Assembly: GCA_018691995.1 (NCBI GenBank) | Contig: JABHJM010000044.1 | Location: forward strand, 1 to 13,669 | From: Candidatus Iainarchaeum sp. | GTDB taxonomy: Archaea; Iainarchaeota; Iainarchaeia; Iainarchaeales; JAAZKV01 | DNA length: 13,669 nt | Direction of reading: 5' to 3' | Part shown: positions 1 through 6,054 of the stretch, piece after piece | Layout: each line of letters starts with the position of its first letter | Numbering within the stretch: the first letter of the stretch is position 1 | Notes under the pieces: generated by a model | Told to the model about the DNA's origin: nothing | The model's database searches: none | What the model saw: the letters and a program-made list of their open reading frames with translations, nothing else | Position numbers and translations under genes: made by a program

Positions 1-1665
1 AAACCAAAAAATAACAGTAAATTAACTTACAAAAATCCAACAAGTGGATTAACTGTAAGTTTACCTTATCCATTTGGTTCAATCGCTGACAAAGTTTACT
101 GGACACAATCGGGATATGTACCTCTAATTGCAAGACTTATTAGTAATACAGTTCCAAGTTCAGCTGAAACATTTTTTAGATTTGTTCAACCAAACGAAAA
201 TAAACACACTTCAATTGAAACAATTACAAATTTCAAAGATGGAAATGATTGGATTGTTGATGGAAATGTAAATAATTTTAGAACAACTTTCCCTTCTTGG
301 GATAATAATAATATGACAGATGGAAAGTATACAACTACTGAAGTATGTTTTGGAAATGTTGCACAGCCAGATGCTTGTGCAGATAGAAATATTGGAATTG
401 ACAACGATATGGCAGTAATAACTGACATTATTCCAAATCCAGATATTAACATGAATGGAATCTATAGGTGGACAGCAAATATAACCGATAATTTATCTGG
501 AATTAAAAAAGTTAAATTCTATCTAATAGAAAAGAACGATGTTAACTATTGTAAAATAGCTAAACCATGGAAATGTCACGCTGGGGCAGGAGCAGTTGTA
601 TGGTCAACAAAAGCTGACTTTAATACTGGCACAAATTTGTTCCAGGCAGACTTAAATACACTAGCACATTGGGACGGAGATTACAACGTTGCATTTGAAG
701 CATATGATGTTGCGGGTAATTATGCGTACGAAGAAATTGATCCAATAATTGATAACACAGCTCCGGATATACAAAGTATAACAATAACTTCAGATCCAAC
801 ATTTAGAGGAAATGAAGTTTTAGTAGAAGCAATTGTTATTGATGCTACAACAGATGTTGACACTGTAAGAGCGACACTTGATGGAAACACAATTGTGTTG
901 TTACGAGATGGAAACACATTTAGTGGAACATACTACTCTAACAATACTTGGTTTGAAGGAACACACACAGTAACAATTGACTCAAACGATATTGTTGGAA
1001 ATGCTAGTTCAAGTGATAAAAACTTTGAAGTACTAAAAAAGTATTTCTTCAATATTGACACTAGTCATAGTGGAACAGAAACAATTTCATTCTCTATTGA
1101 TGGAAATTTCAGAGATGATCTTGGTTCAGCTGGACCATTCACAGATGGAAATATGATCCTAGTAACAAGTTCTGCAGTAAGTGACGCAAATGTTGTATTC
1201 GATGCAAATGGATTGTACACAATACAAACAAAAAATCTAAGTGCAGGGACATACTATATTGACCTGAACTATAATACAAAAGACTACAACTACACAGAGA
1301 GAATCACAATAAGTGTTGATAACTATACTGCGCCCCCAGCAGGACCTGGCGGCGGAAGTGGAGGTAGTGGAGGATTACCACCAACAGATGCTAATGTTTC
1401 TGATGGAAATATACCTGAAGTAGTACCGGTTGAACCAACTCCAAGCGAACCAGAACCAATTACACCAGAAGTAACACCTGTTGAACCAACACCAACTGAA
1501 CCAACTCCAAGCGAACCAACTGGAGAATTAGTATCGCCAGTAATAGCATCTGGAGCTCCAACAGGATTCTTTGGTTTAGGAGAAGTCGGAGATCTTGGAT
1601 TAGGTCTTGTAGCATTACTTGGAATAGTAGGTATTGTTGGGACTGCTTTCAAGTTCAAGAAATAA
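1..1665 (+). CDS. Large secreted/cell-surface protein, C-terminal part (5' end outside window)
   Basis: Frame 1 is open from the first base to the TAA at 1663-1665, giving 554 visible residues. The first internal ATG (313) lies mid-domain, so the gene starts upstream of the window. The body reads as Ig/cadherin-like beta-sandwich modules: AYDVAGNY and DNTAPDIQSIT are typical of such extracellular domains, and several N-x-S/T sequons are present. From about residue 446 a Pro/Gly-rich hinge (GPGGGSGGSGG) leads into a PTEPTPSEP-type stalk (about 474-510). The end is PTGFF (520-524), a hydrophobic segment (about 532-549) and a basic tail KFKK. This is the layout of a surface protein anchored or sorted at its C-terminus. 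It stands alone, with a terminator right behind it. Function is not recognisable; adhesin or S-layer-associated protein is an inference. Confidence 0.8.
   Translation, partial: KPKNNSKLTYKNPTSGLTVSLPYPFGSIADKVYWTQSGYVPLIARLISNTVPSSAETFFRFVQPNENKHTSIETITNFKDGNDWIVDGNVNNFRTTFPSWDNNNMTDGKYTTTEVCFGNVAQPDACADRNIGIDNDMAVITDIIPNPDINMNGIYRWTANITDNLSGIKKVKFYLIEKNDVNYCKIAKPWKCHAGAGAVVWSTKADFNTGTNLFQADLNTLAHWDGDYNVAFEAYDVAGNYAYEEIDPIIDNTAPDIQSITITSDPTFRGNEVLVEAIVIDATTDVDTVRATLDGNTIVLLRDGNTFSGTYYSNNTWFEGTHTVTIDSNDIVGNASSSDKNFEVLKKYFFNIDTSHSGTETISFSIDGNFRDDLGSAGPFTDGNMILVTSSAVSDANVVFDANGLYTIQTKNLSAGTYYIDLNYNTKDYNYTERITISVDNYTAPPAGPGGGSGGSGGLPPTDANVSDGNIPEVVPVEPTPSEPEPITPEVTPVEPTPTEPTPSEPTGELVSPVIASGAPTGFFGLGEVGDLGLGLVALLGIVGIVGTAFKFKK
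1432..1518 (+). repeat. Pro/Glu/Thr/Ser stalk-coding repeat
   Basis: Inside the surface-protein gene an identical 21-base unit encoding EPTPSEP occurs at 1432-1452 and again at 1498-1518. Related units (VEPTP, TPEVTPVEPTP, TEPTP) lie between them. This is a low-complexity stalk typical of wall- or membrane-spanning linkers and may vary in length between strains. Confidence 0.75.
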
Positions 1666-1674
1666 AATTAGTTG

Positions 1675-1711
1675 AATAACAGCTTTTGGCTGTTATTCTT
1701 TTCTATTTTTT
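1675..1711 (+). terminator. Hairpin plus T-tract terminator after the surface-protein gene
   Basis: A perfect 9-bp stem (AATAACAGC at 1675-1683, GCTGTTATT at 1689-1697) with a 5-base loop begins 9 bases after the stop codon. It is followed by the T-rich run CTTTTCTATTTTTT (1698-1711). It lies between convergent genes, but the T-tract is on the plus-strand side only, so it best serves the upstream gene. Confidence 0.75.
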
Positions 1712-1737
1712 CAAAATTAAATCTTTTAAATTTAAAA

Positions 1738-1938
1738 TTAGATTTTTTGGATTCCATCACACATTGGAAAAGCTGTACAACCCCAAAATTTTCCATATTT
1801 ACTTTCTCGTAAAGACATTGGTGAACTACATTCTGGACATTTTGGAGAAGTTATTTTTTCATTAGTATGTCTTGAACAAACAGGAACTCCCGCTTTATTA
1901 TAAATAGTTGCACTTCCCCCACATTTCGCACATTTCAT
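1738..1938 (-). CDS. Small zinc-ribbon protein, topoisomerase I C-terminal finger type
   Basis: A 66-residue protein with two likely zinc sites. The N-terminal half has CAKC (3-6) and CSRH (21-24). The C-terminal half has CPEC (34-37), a K-Y-G-K-F-W-G-C core and a second C four residues later (FPMC). The second half matches the pattern of the zf-C4_Topoisom fingers found at the C-terminus of bacterial and archaeal topoisomerase I, here without any topoisomerase domain. A role in binding DNA or RNA is therefore plausible, but the target is unknown. A TATA-like tract lies about 36 bases upstream (plus-strand 1971-1980), and GGTTGAG just before the ATG can serve as ribosome binding site. It is monocistronic and converges on the surface-protein gene. 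Confidence 0.75.
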   Translation of the reverse strand: MKCAKCGGSATIYNKAGVPVCSRHTNEKITSPKCPECSSPMSLRESKYGKFWGCTAFPMCDGIQKI

Positions 1939-2021
1939 TTAACTCAACCTTACATAAGAAAAAACAATACTTTTAAAAAAGCCCTTATCAATTTATTTCT
2001 TATGGACTACTGAAAGTGTCC

Positions 2022-2031
2022 ATTTTAATGA
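2022..2031 (+). promoter_or_regulatory. Candidate TATA box of the tRNA-Arg gene
   Basis: ATTTTAATGA lies about 30 bases upstream of the first tRNA base, the right distance for an archaeal TATA box with a short 5' leader. A 6-bp inverted repeat (ATGGAC 2002-2007, GTCCAT 2018-2023) touches its upstream edge. Assigned by position and composition only. Confidence 0.4.
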
Positions 2032-2056
2032 ATGTTTTGCAACGACAAAAAATTCT

Positions 2057-2129
2057 GACCCCGTAGCCTAGTGGATAGGGCGACTGCCTTCTAAGCAGTA
2101 GGTCGTGCGTTCGAATCGCACCGGGGTCG
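2057..2129 (+). tRNA. tRNA-Arg (anticodon TCT)
   Basis: A full cloverleaf can be folded. The acceptor stem is GACCCCG (2057-2063) with CGGGGTC (2122-2128), and the discriminator is G2129. The D arm is GCCT/GGGC with GG in the loop. The anticodon stem is ACTGC (2083-2087) with GCAGT (2095-2099), around the loop CTTCTAA. The anticodon TCT at 2090-2092 reads AGA, which suits an AT-rich genome. The T arm is GTGCG/CGCAC with loop TTCGAAT. There is no intron and no encoded CCA. A T-tract (2130-2137) follows directly and is a likely termination signal. Confidence 0.97.
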
Positions 2130-2146
2130 TTCTTTTTAATAATTTC
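2130..2146 (+). promoter_or_regulatory. tRNA T-tract overlapping candidate ilvE TATA box
   Basis: TTCTTTTT directly after the tRNA is an oligo-T termination signal. The overlapping TTTTTAATAATTT is centred about 26 bases before position 2164. Transcription from there would give a leader of about 14 bases that just contains the GTGAT ribosome binding site (2169-2173) of the aminotransferase gene. This dual use is inferred from spacing. Confidence 0.35.
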
Positions 2147-2177
2147 TAGTTCATAAATTAATACAACCGTGATATTT

Positions 2178-3095
2178 ATGGAAGCAACAAAATTAATTTG
2201 GATGGATGGGAAGTTTGTTCCATGGGAAGACGCAAAAGTACATGTTCTTACACACTCTTTGCATTATGGTAGTGCTGTGTTTGAAGGAATAAGAGTTTAT
2301 GATACACCAAAGGGACCCGCTGTTTTTAAATTAAAAGAACACATGGAAAGATTATTTAATTCTGCAAAGATAATTAATATGGAAGTAAAAAATACTCCAC
2401 AAGAATTTGTTAAAATTACAAAAGAACTCTTACAAAAAATTGATCTTCGTGATGGTTACATTCGACCACTTCTTTATTATGGTTATGGAAAAATGGGACT
2501 TGATTCAAAAGGATTAATTGCACAGGCAAGCATTGCTGCGTGGCCATGGGGAGCTTATCTTGGAGAAGAGGGAAAATTAAATGGAATCAAAACAAAAATT
2601 TCCCCATACTCAAGACACTTTCCAGTTGCAAATTTAAATCACGCAAAAGTAAGTGGATTTTATGCAAACAGTACACTTGCAAAAATGGATGCTATAAAAG
2701 AAGGATATGATGAAGCAATAATGCCAGACCTTGAAGGCAATATTTCTGAATGTACTGGAGAAAATTTGTTCATTGTAAAAAATAAAGAAATAATAACTCC
2801 AACAACAGATAATGTTTTAGTTGGAATTACCAGATCAAGTATAATTCAAATTTTAAAAGATAATGGATATGTTGTTCGCGAAGAAAAAATTACAAAAGAA
2901 GACTTGTTTAATGCAGATGAATGTTTTATGAGTGGAACAGCAGCTGAGATAACTCCTGTTGTTAGTGTTGATAATAAAAATATTAACGATGGAAAAGTAG
3001 GAGAAATAACAAAATTTGTTCAACAAAAATATGAAGAAATAATCCATGGAAAGGATGAAAAATATTTCGAATGGTTAGATTTTGTTAATGAATAA
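2178..3095 (+). CDS. ilvE: Branched-chain amino acid aminotransferase family (PLP fold type IV)
   Basis: 305 residues, full length for IlvE. It transfers amino groups between glutamate and branched-chain 2-oxo acids; family members often also accept phenylpyruvate. Visible signatures are HYGSAVFEGIR near the N-terminus, the PLP lysine K157 in HAKVSGFYANS, ISECTGENLF, GITRSSI and MSGTAAEITPV. The end, EWLDFVNE, resembles that of E. coli IlvE. The frame extends to a GTG at 2169, but GTGAT (2169-2173) is more likely the ribosome binding site, four bases before the ATG at 2178, and typical homologues start at this point. pheA follows after 15 bases, so the two are probably one operon. That pairing suggests the enzyme may make phenylalanine as well as, or instead of, Leu/Ile/Val; no other ilv or leu genes are nearby. 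Confidence 0.93.
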   Translation: MEATKLIWMDGKFVPWEDAKVHVLTHSLHYGSAVFEGIRVYDTPKGPAVFKLKEHMERLFNSAKIINMEVKNTPQEFVKITKELLQKIDLRDGYIRPLLYYGYGKMGLDSKGLIAQASIAAWPWGAYLGEEGKLNGIKTKISPYSRHFPVANLNHAKVSGFYANSTLAKMDAIKEGYDEAIMPDLEGNISECTGENLFIVKNKEIITPTTDNVLVGITRSSIIQILKDNGYVVREEKITKEDLFNADECFMSGTAAEITPVVSVDNKNINDGKVGEITKFVQQKYEEIIHGKDEKYFEWLDFVNE

Positions 3096-3110
3096 AAAGG
3101 ATTGATGAAA

Positions 3111-3905
3111 ATGAAGGTTGGATATTTAGGGCCAGAGTCGAGTTTTTCGCATATTGCTGCAGAAAAAGTTTTTCCAAAAGAAGAGCTAATTTCAGTTGGA
3201 TCAATTGTAAAATTATTTGATATGGTTGAAGCAAAGGAGCTTGCAAGAGCAATTATTCCAATGGAAAATAACACAGGAGGCTCAGTAGCCATTACTCTAG
3301 ATGAACTACTTGAAAAGGAACAATTCATTGTTGGAGACCATTATTCAGCCATAAATTACTGCTTTTTAAGCAAAAATAAAGAAAATATTGCAAAAATATA
3401 CTCTCACCCACAAGGATTTTTACAGTGTAAAGAGTGGCTAAAAAACAATTACCCAGATGCCGAACTTATTGAATGTGGAAGTAATTCAGAAGCTGCTAAA
3501 CTTGCAAGTGAAACAGGTGATTCTGCTCTTGCAGGAAAAATTGCTGGCCAAACTTATGGATTAGAATTAATAACACAGAATATTAACGATTCAAGTAATA
3601 ATGAGACAAGATTTATTATTGTTTCAAAAGAACAACTTGATCCAAAAGGGGGAGAAAAAACATCTTGCTTTTTTGCATTAAAAAATAAACCTGGAGCTTT
3701 ACTTGATTCACTGCAACCATTAAAAGAAAATAATATTAATATGACAAAACTAGAATCTCGTCCTTCAAAAGAAGTTTCTTGGGATTATATTTTCTTTATT
3801 GAATTTGTTGGAAATCTTTTTGATGAAAAAGTTCAAAGATCACTTGAAGAAATAAAAAAATATACAACTCACGTTAAAATACTTGGAAGTTATTCAAAGC
3901 TTTGA
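3111..3905 (+). CDS. pheA: Prephenate dehydratase with ACT regulatory domain
   Basis: 264 residues, a compact monofunctional dehydratase converting prephenate to phenylpyruvate for phenylalanine synthesis in the cytoplasm. The catalytic part (about 1-180) shows GYLGPESSFSHIAA, the MENNTGGSV version of the usual ENS-EG motif, SHPQGFLQC and the N-E-T-R-F motif with the catalytic Thr at 166. The ACT domain (about 185-260) keeps PGALLDSL and ESRP, the two motifs that bind phenylalanine in feedback-inhibited family members, so end-product inhibition is expected. TTGAT (3102-3106) lies four bases before the ATG at 3111; an in-frame ATG at 3105 is the alternative. It is the second gene after ilvE, and its last 12 bases overlap the 3' end of the convergent chorismate-mutase-like gene. 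Confidence 0.94.
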   Translation: MKVGYLGPESSFSHIAAEKVFPKEELISVGSIVKLFDMVEAKELARAIIPMENNTGGSVAITLDELLEKEQFIVGDHYSAINYCFLSKNKENIAKIYSHPQGFLQCKEWLKNNYPDAELIECGSNSEAAKLASETGDSALAGKIAGQTYGLELITQNINDSSNNETRFIIVSKEQLDPKGGEKTSCFFALKNKPGALLDSLQPLKENNINMTKLESRPSKEVSWDYIFFIEFVGNLFDEKVQRSLEEIKKYTTHVKILGSYSKL

Positions 3906-4574
3906 ATTCAAAATAAAATGAACTTCAGAATCAAGAGTTATTTCAATTAAATCTTTTGAAAATTCTTTTATTAGTTTTTCATTTTCTATTCCATATTTTT
4001 TTGCTTTTAAAATAAGTGCATTTGTTACTTCAATTTCTCTTTTTGGTTTGATTAAATTTTGTCTCACTTCATTTTTTGAAAGATTTTTTAGTTCTGGTTC
4101 TGTTTGTAGTTTGAATGCAGAAACATGCTCTCCAATAGCAGTTGTTCGTTCGTTTATTGTTAGAATAATTTCAACGTCAAGTTTTGTTGATTCACCATAT
4201 GTACTCTCATCTTCTTTTGCCTCGCATAATCCTCTAAGCAACTTTTTGTATAACTCAATAATTTTTTCTGATAAATCAAATTCAATAGGAGTAACTCCCG
4301 TATCATTAACTTTTGAAACTATAGCTTTTGCAAGTTCTTCCTTTTTAAAAATAAAAGGCAATTGATCATTATACAAAAATCTTCCAAACTCGCTATCAAG
4401 ATTTTGTTCTTTTTTTAATCTATATAAAAACCATGTTTTTCCATTTGCAAGTTCTTTTGTAAATGTCCCCTCATTCAAAGAATATTTCATTCTTGTAGAA
4501 ATTAATGAAAGTAGTTTATCATTCATTTGATCAATTTTTGCTCTTAAATTATTCAAATCAATTGCTTTTTCCAT
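3894..4574 (-). CDS. Chorismate mutase-like protein of eukaryotic (AroQ-beta) architecture
   Basis: 226 residues, mostly helical. The N-terminus LNNLRAKID resembles AroQ helix 1 with active-site R11. Recalled yeast and plant chorismate mutases align along the whole length: the GRF...LPF segment near 64-74 (plant GRY...PFF), YGEST..DV (126-134), NER....G..VSAFKLQ (141-157), KREIEV (178-183), KAKKYG (190-195) and ITLDSEV (212-218). Yeast R16, K168, E198, T242 and E246 map to R11, K155, E180, T213 and E217. Two active-site positions differ: yeast R157 falls on T144 (R143 is adjacent), and N194 falls on K176. Its neighbours pheA and ilvE support chorismate-to-prephenate activity. A TATA-like TAGTATATTA sits about 31 bases before the ATG. 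The fold assignment is good; catalytic competence is less certain. Confidence 0.72.
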   Translation of the reverse strand: MEKAIDLNNLRAKIDQMNDKLLSLISTRMKYSLNEGTFTKELANGKTWFLYRLKKEQNLDSEFGRFLYNDQLPFIFKKEELAKAIVSKVNDTGVTPIEFDLSEKIIELYKKLLRGLCEAKEDESTYGESTKLDVEIILTINERTTAIGEHVSAFKLQTEPELKNLSKNEVRQNLIKPKREIEVTNALILKAKKYGIENEKLIKEFSKDLIEITLDSEVHFILNSKL

Positions 4575-4637
4575 ACATACTCAAAAGGGTGGGAAATACT
4601 TAATATACTAAGCTTATCAGCCAAGAGTAATGATTCG

Positions 4638-4647
4638 CTTTATAAAG
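4638..4647 (+). promoter_or_regulatory. TATA box of the rpl21e-rpoF transcript
   Basis: CTTTATAAAG is a perfect palindromic TATA element. It predicts a start about 26 bases downstream, near 4669, and a leader of about 26 bases that carries the GGTGA ribosome binding site (4684-4688). Confidence 0.65.
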
Positions 4648-4694
4648 TTTTGCCCCCAAATTTATTTTATTCTAAAGTAATCTGGTGAATTAAA

Positions 4695-4994
4695 ATGGCT
4701 AAAATAAGTGGTGGAGGACGTAAACCTGGTAAAAGAGGAAAAACTAGGGCTAAGTTCAAAAAGAAAACAAAAAAACCAAGCGTAAACGACATTATGCAAG
4801 AATTTAATGATGATGATAAAGTTCAAGTTGTTATTGATTCAAGTTACCATGCAGGATTACCTGACAAAGGATTCCACGGTCTAACAGGAAAAGTTGTTGG
4901 GAAACGAGGAAAGAGTTTTGAAGTTAAATTAAAAAAAGGAAATAAAGAAATGATGGTTGTTACTACAGCTGTTCATTTGAAAAAATTGGTGTGA
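4695..4994 (+). CDS. rpl21e: Large ribosomal subunit protein L21e
   Basis: 99 residues, normal for archaeal L21e, a 50S component shared with eukaryotes and absent from bacteria. The N-terminus is very basic (RKPGKRGKTRAK, KKKTKKP). The SH3-like core follows: DDKVQVVIDSSYHAGLPDKG, FHGLTGKVVGKRG and the end TAVHLKKLV, corresponding to the family's HKGMPHP, FHGRTG-VVGKRG and R-EHL elements. The first 30 residues are more divergent and more lysine-rich than in most archaea. GGTGA precedes the ATG by six bases. It is the first gene of the conserved archaeal cluster rpl21e-rpoF-DUF655-ksgA, and its TGA stop lies inside the ribosome binding site of rpoF, so the two should be translationally coupled. 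Confidence 0.96.
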   Translation: MAKISGGGRKPGKRGKTRAKFKKKTKKPSVNDIMQEFNDDDKVQVVIDSSYHAGLPDKGFHGLTGKVVGKRGKSFEVKLKKGNKEMMVVTTAVHLKKLV

Positions 4995-4999
4995 TGATT

Positions 5000-5350
5000 A
5001 TGAGCGATGATAAAGTAGTAGAAATGGAACCAGTTACATTATACAAAGTAAAAGAGATTCTAAAAGCTAGAAAAGCTGAAAAAGAATTAACTTACGAACA
5101 AGATTTAACAATGAAATATGTTGAAAAATTTGCTAAATTAACAGAAAAACAAACTGATGACTTAGTTAAGGCCTTGGGTGAAATTGAATCTTTAAAAGAA
5201 CAACAAGAAATTATTTTTGAAATTGTAACTGTTTTACCAACTAGACTTGAGCAATTACAACTAATTATACCAAAGTCTATAACGCCAACTGATGAAGAAT
5301 TAGCGGCTGTGGTTGAACTCACAAAAAAATATGCCGATAAGGTTGAATAA
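5000..5350 (+). CDS. rpoF: DNA-directed RNA polymerase subunit Rpo4 (RpoF, Rpb4 homologue)
   Basis: 116 residues. Rpo4 pairs with Rpo7 to form the stalk of archaeal RNA polymerase, which helps initiation and processivity. The family pattern is visible: an N-terminal strand (PVTLYKVKEILK), the helix around TYEQDLTMKYVEKFAKLT, then the HRDC-like helices KALGEIESLKEQQEIIFEIVTVLP and TPTDEELAAVVELTKKY. Length is typical. The frame can be opened at GTG 4991 or ATG 4994, but GTGAT (4991-4995) lies four bases before ATG 5000, the same spacing as in ilvE, pheA and DUF655. The stop codon of L21e (4992-4994) is embedded in that GTGAT. Position between rpl21e and DUF655 is the standard archaeal order. 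Confidence 0.94.
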   Translation: MSDDKVVEMEPVTLYKVKEILKARKAEKELTYEQDLTMKYVEKFAKLTEKQTDDLVKALGEIESLKEQQEIIFEIVTVLPTRLEQLQLIIPKSITPTDEELAAVVELTKKYADKVE

Positions 5351-5385
5351 AAGCTTATTATTCGCCCTTTGATCGATTTAGAATG

Positions 5386-5399
5386 GTTTTTTATAAAGG
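5386..5399 (+). promoter_or_regulatory. TATA box upstream of the DUF655 gene
   Basis: The stretch ending TTTATAAAGG is centred about 46 bases before the ATG at 5439. It predicts a short leader of about 20 bases containing GTGAT. It indicates that DUF655-ksgA can be transcribed independently of rpl21e-rpoF. Confidence 0.55.
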
Positions 5400-5438
5400 T
5401 TGATAGCCAATATTTAGAGTTAAATTGAAGTGATTATT

Positions 5439-6023
5439 ATGACAGCTGAAGAAAATGCAATAGTGTTGGATTTTATGCCAACTGGAAAGTCTTCCGCAGT
5501 ACGAACAGAGCCTATGGCACAGATTATGGGAAAAGACTATTTTACTCTACTTGAAGTTACTCCAAAAGCAGGAGCAAATCTTAGTGTTGGAGAAGAAGTT
5601 TATATTGGAAAAGATGAAAGAGCAAAAGTTGAACTTATAAAAGGAAGAATTATGTTCAAAGATCTAACATCAAATTCTCTTTCAGAACTTGAAGGAATTG
5701 TTACTGATTTGATTGAAGCAAATGGTGAAAAATACTTGAACTTTTATAACAATGCACGTGGGATTTCTCTAAAAAGACACCAACTTGAATTATTGCCTGG
5801 AATGGGAAAAAAGCATATGTTGGATTTACTTGATGAACGAGAAAAGAAAAAGTTTGATTCTTTTGAAGAGATTACAGAAAGAGTTAAGGGTGTTCCTGAT
5901 CCAAAAAAAGCAGTTATCAAAAGAATTATGGAAGAGTTAGAAGGACCTGATGATAAACACTTTATTTTTGTTAGACCACCGGCTGCACCAAAAAAACAAT
6001 TTTATCCAAGAAAAAGATACTAA
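5439..6023 (+). CDS. DUF655 family predicted nucleic acid-binding protein with helix-hairpin-helix
   Basis: 194 residues of the archaeal DUF655 family (COG1491). The first half (about 1-100) is a beta-rich barrel-like domain containing the typical VLDFMPTGK, VGEEVYIG and RAKVELIKGRI segments. The second half carries a helix-hairpin-helix: L-x-LLPGMGKKHM at about 117-127, where PGMGKK is the hairpin. The C-terminus is basic (KKQFYPRKRY). These features suggest RNA or DNA binding; the family has no settled biochemical function. Its constant place between rpoF and ksgA suggests a role in rRNA maturation or translation. The start is set by GTGAT (5430-5434) four bases before ATG 5439, rather than by the in-frame GTG at 5430. 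Confidence 0.9.
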   Translation: MTAEENAIVLDFMPTGKSSAVRTEPMAQIMGKDYFTLLEVTPKAGANLSVGEEVYIGKDERAKVELIKGRIMFKDLTSNSLSELEGIVTDLIEANGEKYLNFYNNARGISLKRHQLELLPGMGKKHMLDLLDEREKKKFDSFEEITERVKGVPDPKKAVIKRIMEELEGPDDKHFIFVRPPAAPKKQFYPRKRY

Positions 6024-6054
6024 ATTTAATTAAATAATACTTTATTGTGAGAAA

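Noticed and set aside
1323..1658. Long open frame on the minus strand opposite the surface-protein stalk
   Set aside because: It is the complement of the Pro/Thr/Glu and Gly-rich stalk, gives low-complexity Gly/Val/Ser sequence and no start signal; a shadow of the real gene.
2002..2023. ATGGAC/GTCCAT hairpin upstream of the tRNA as a possible small RNA or operator
   Set aside because: Only 6 bp with a 10-base loop and no T-run; such repeats are expected by chance in a window this size. Noted only as a neighbour of the tRNA promoter.
5346..5362. AATAAAAGCTTATTATT as a hairpin terminator after rpoF
   Set aside because: The symmetry is imperfect, centred on an AAGCTT palindrome with no usable loop, and there is no following T-run.
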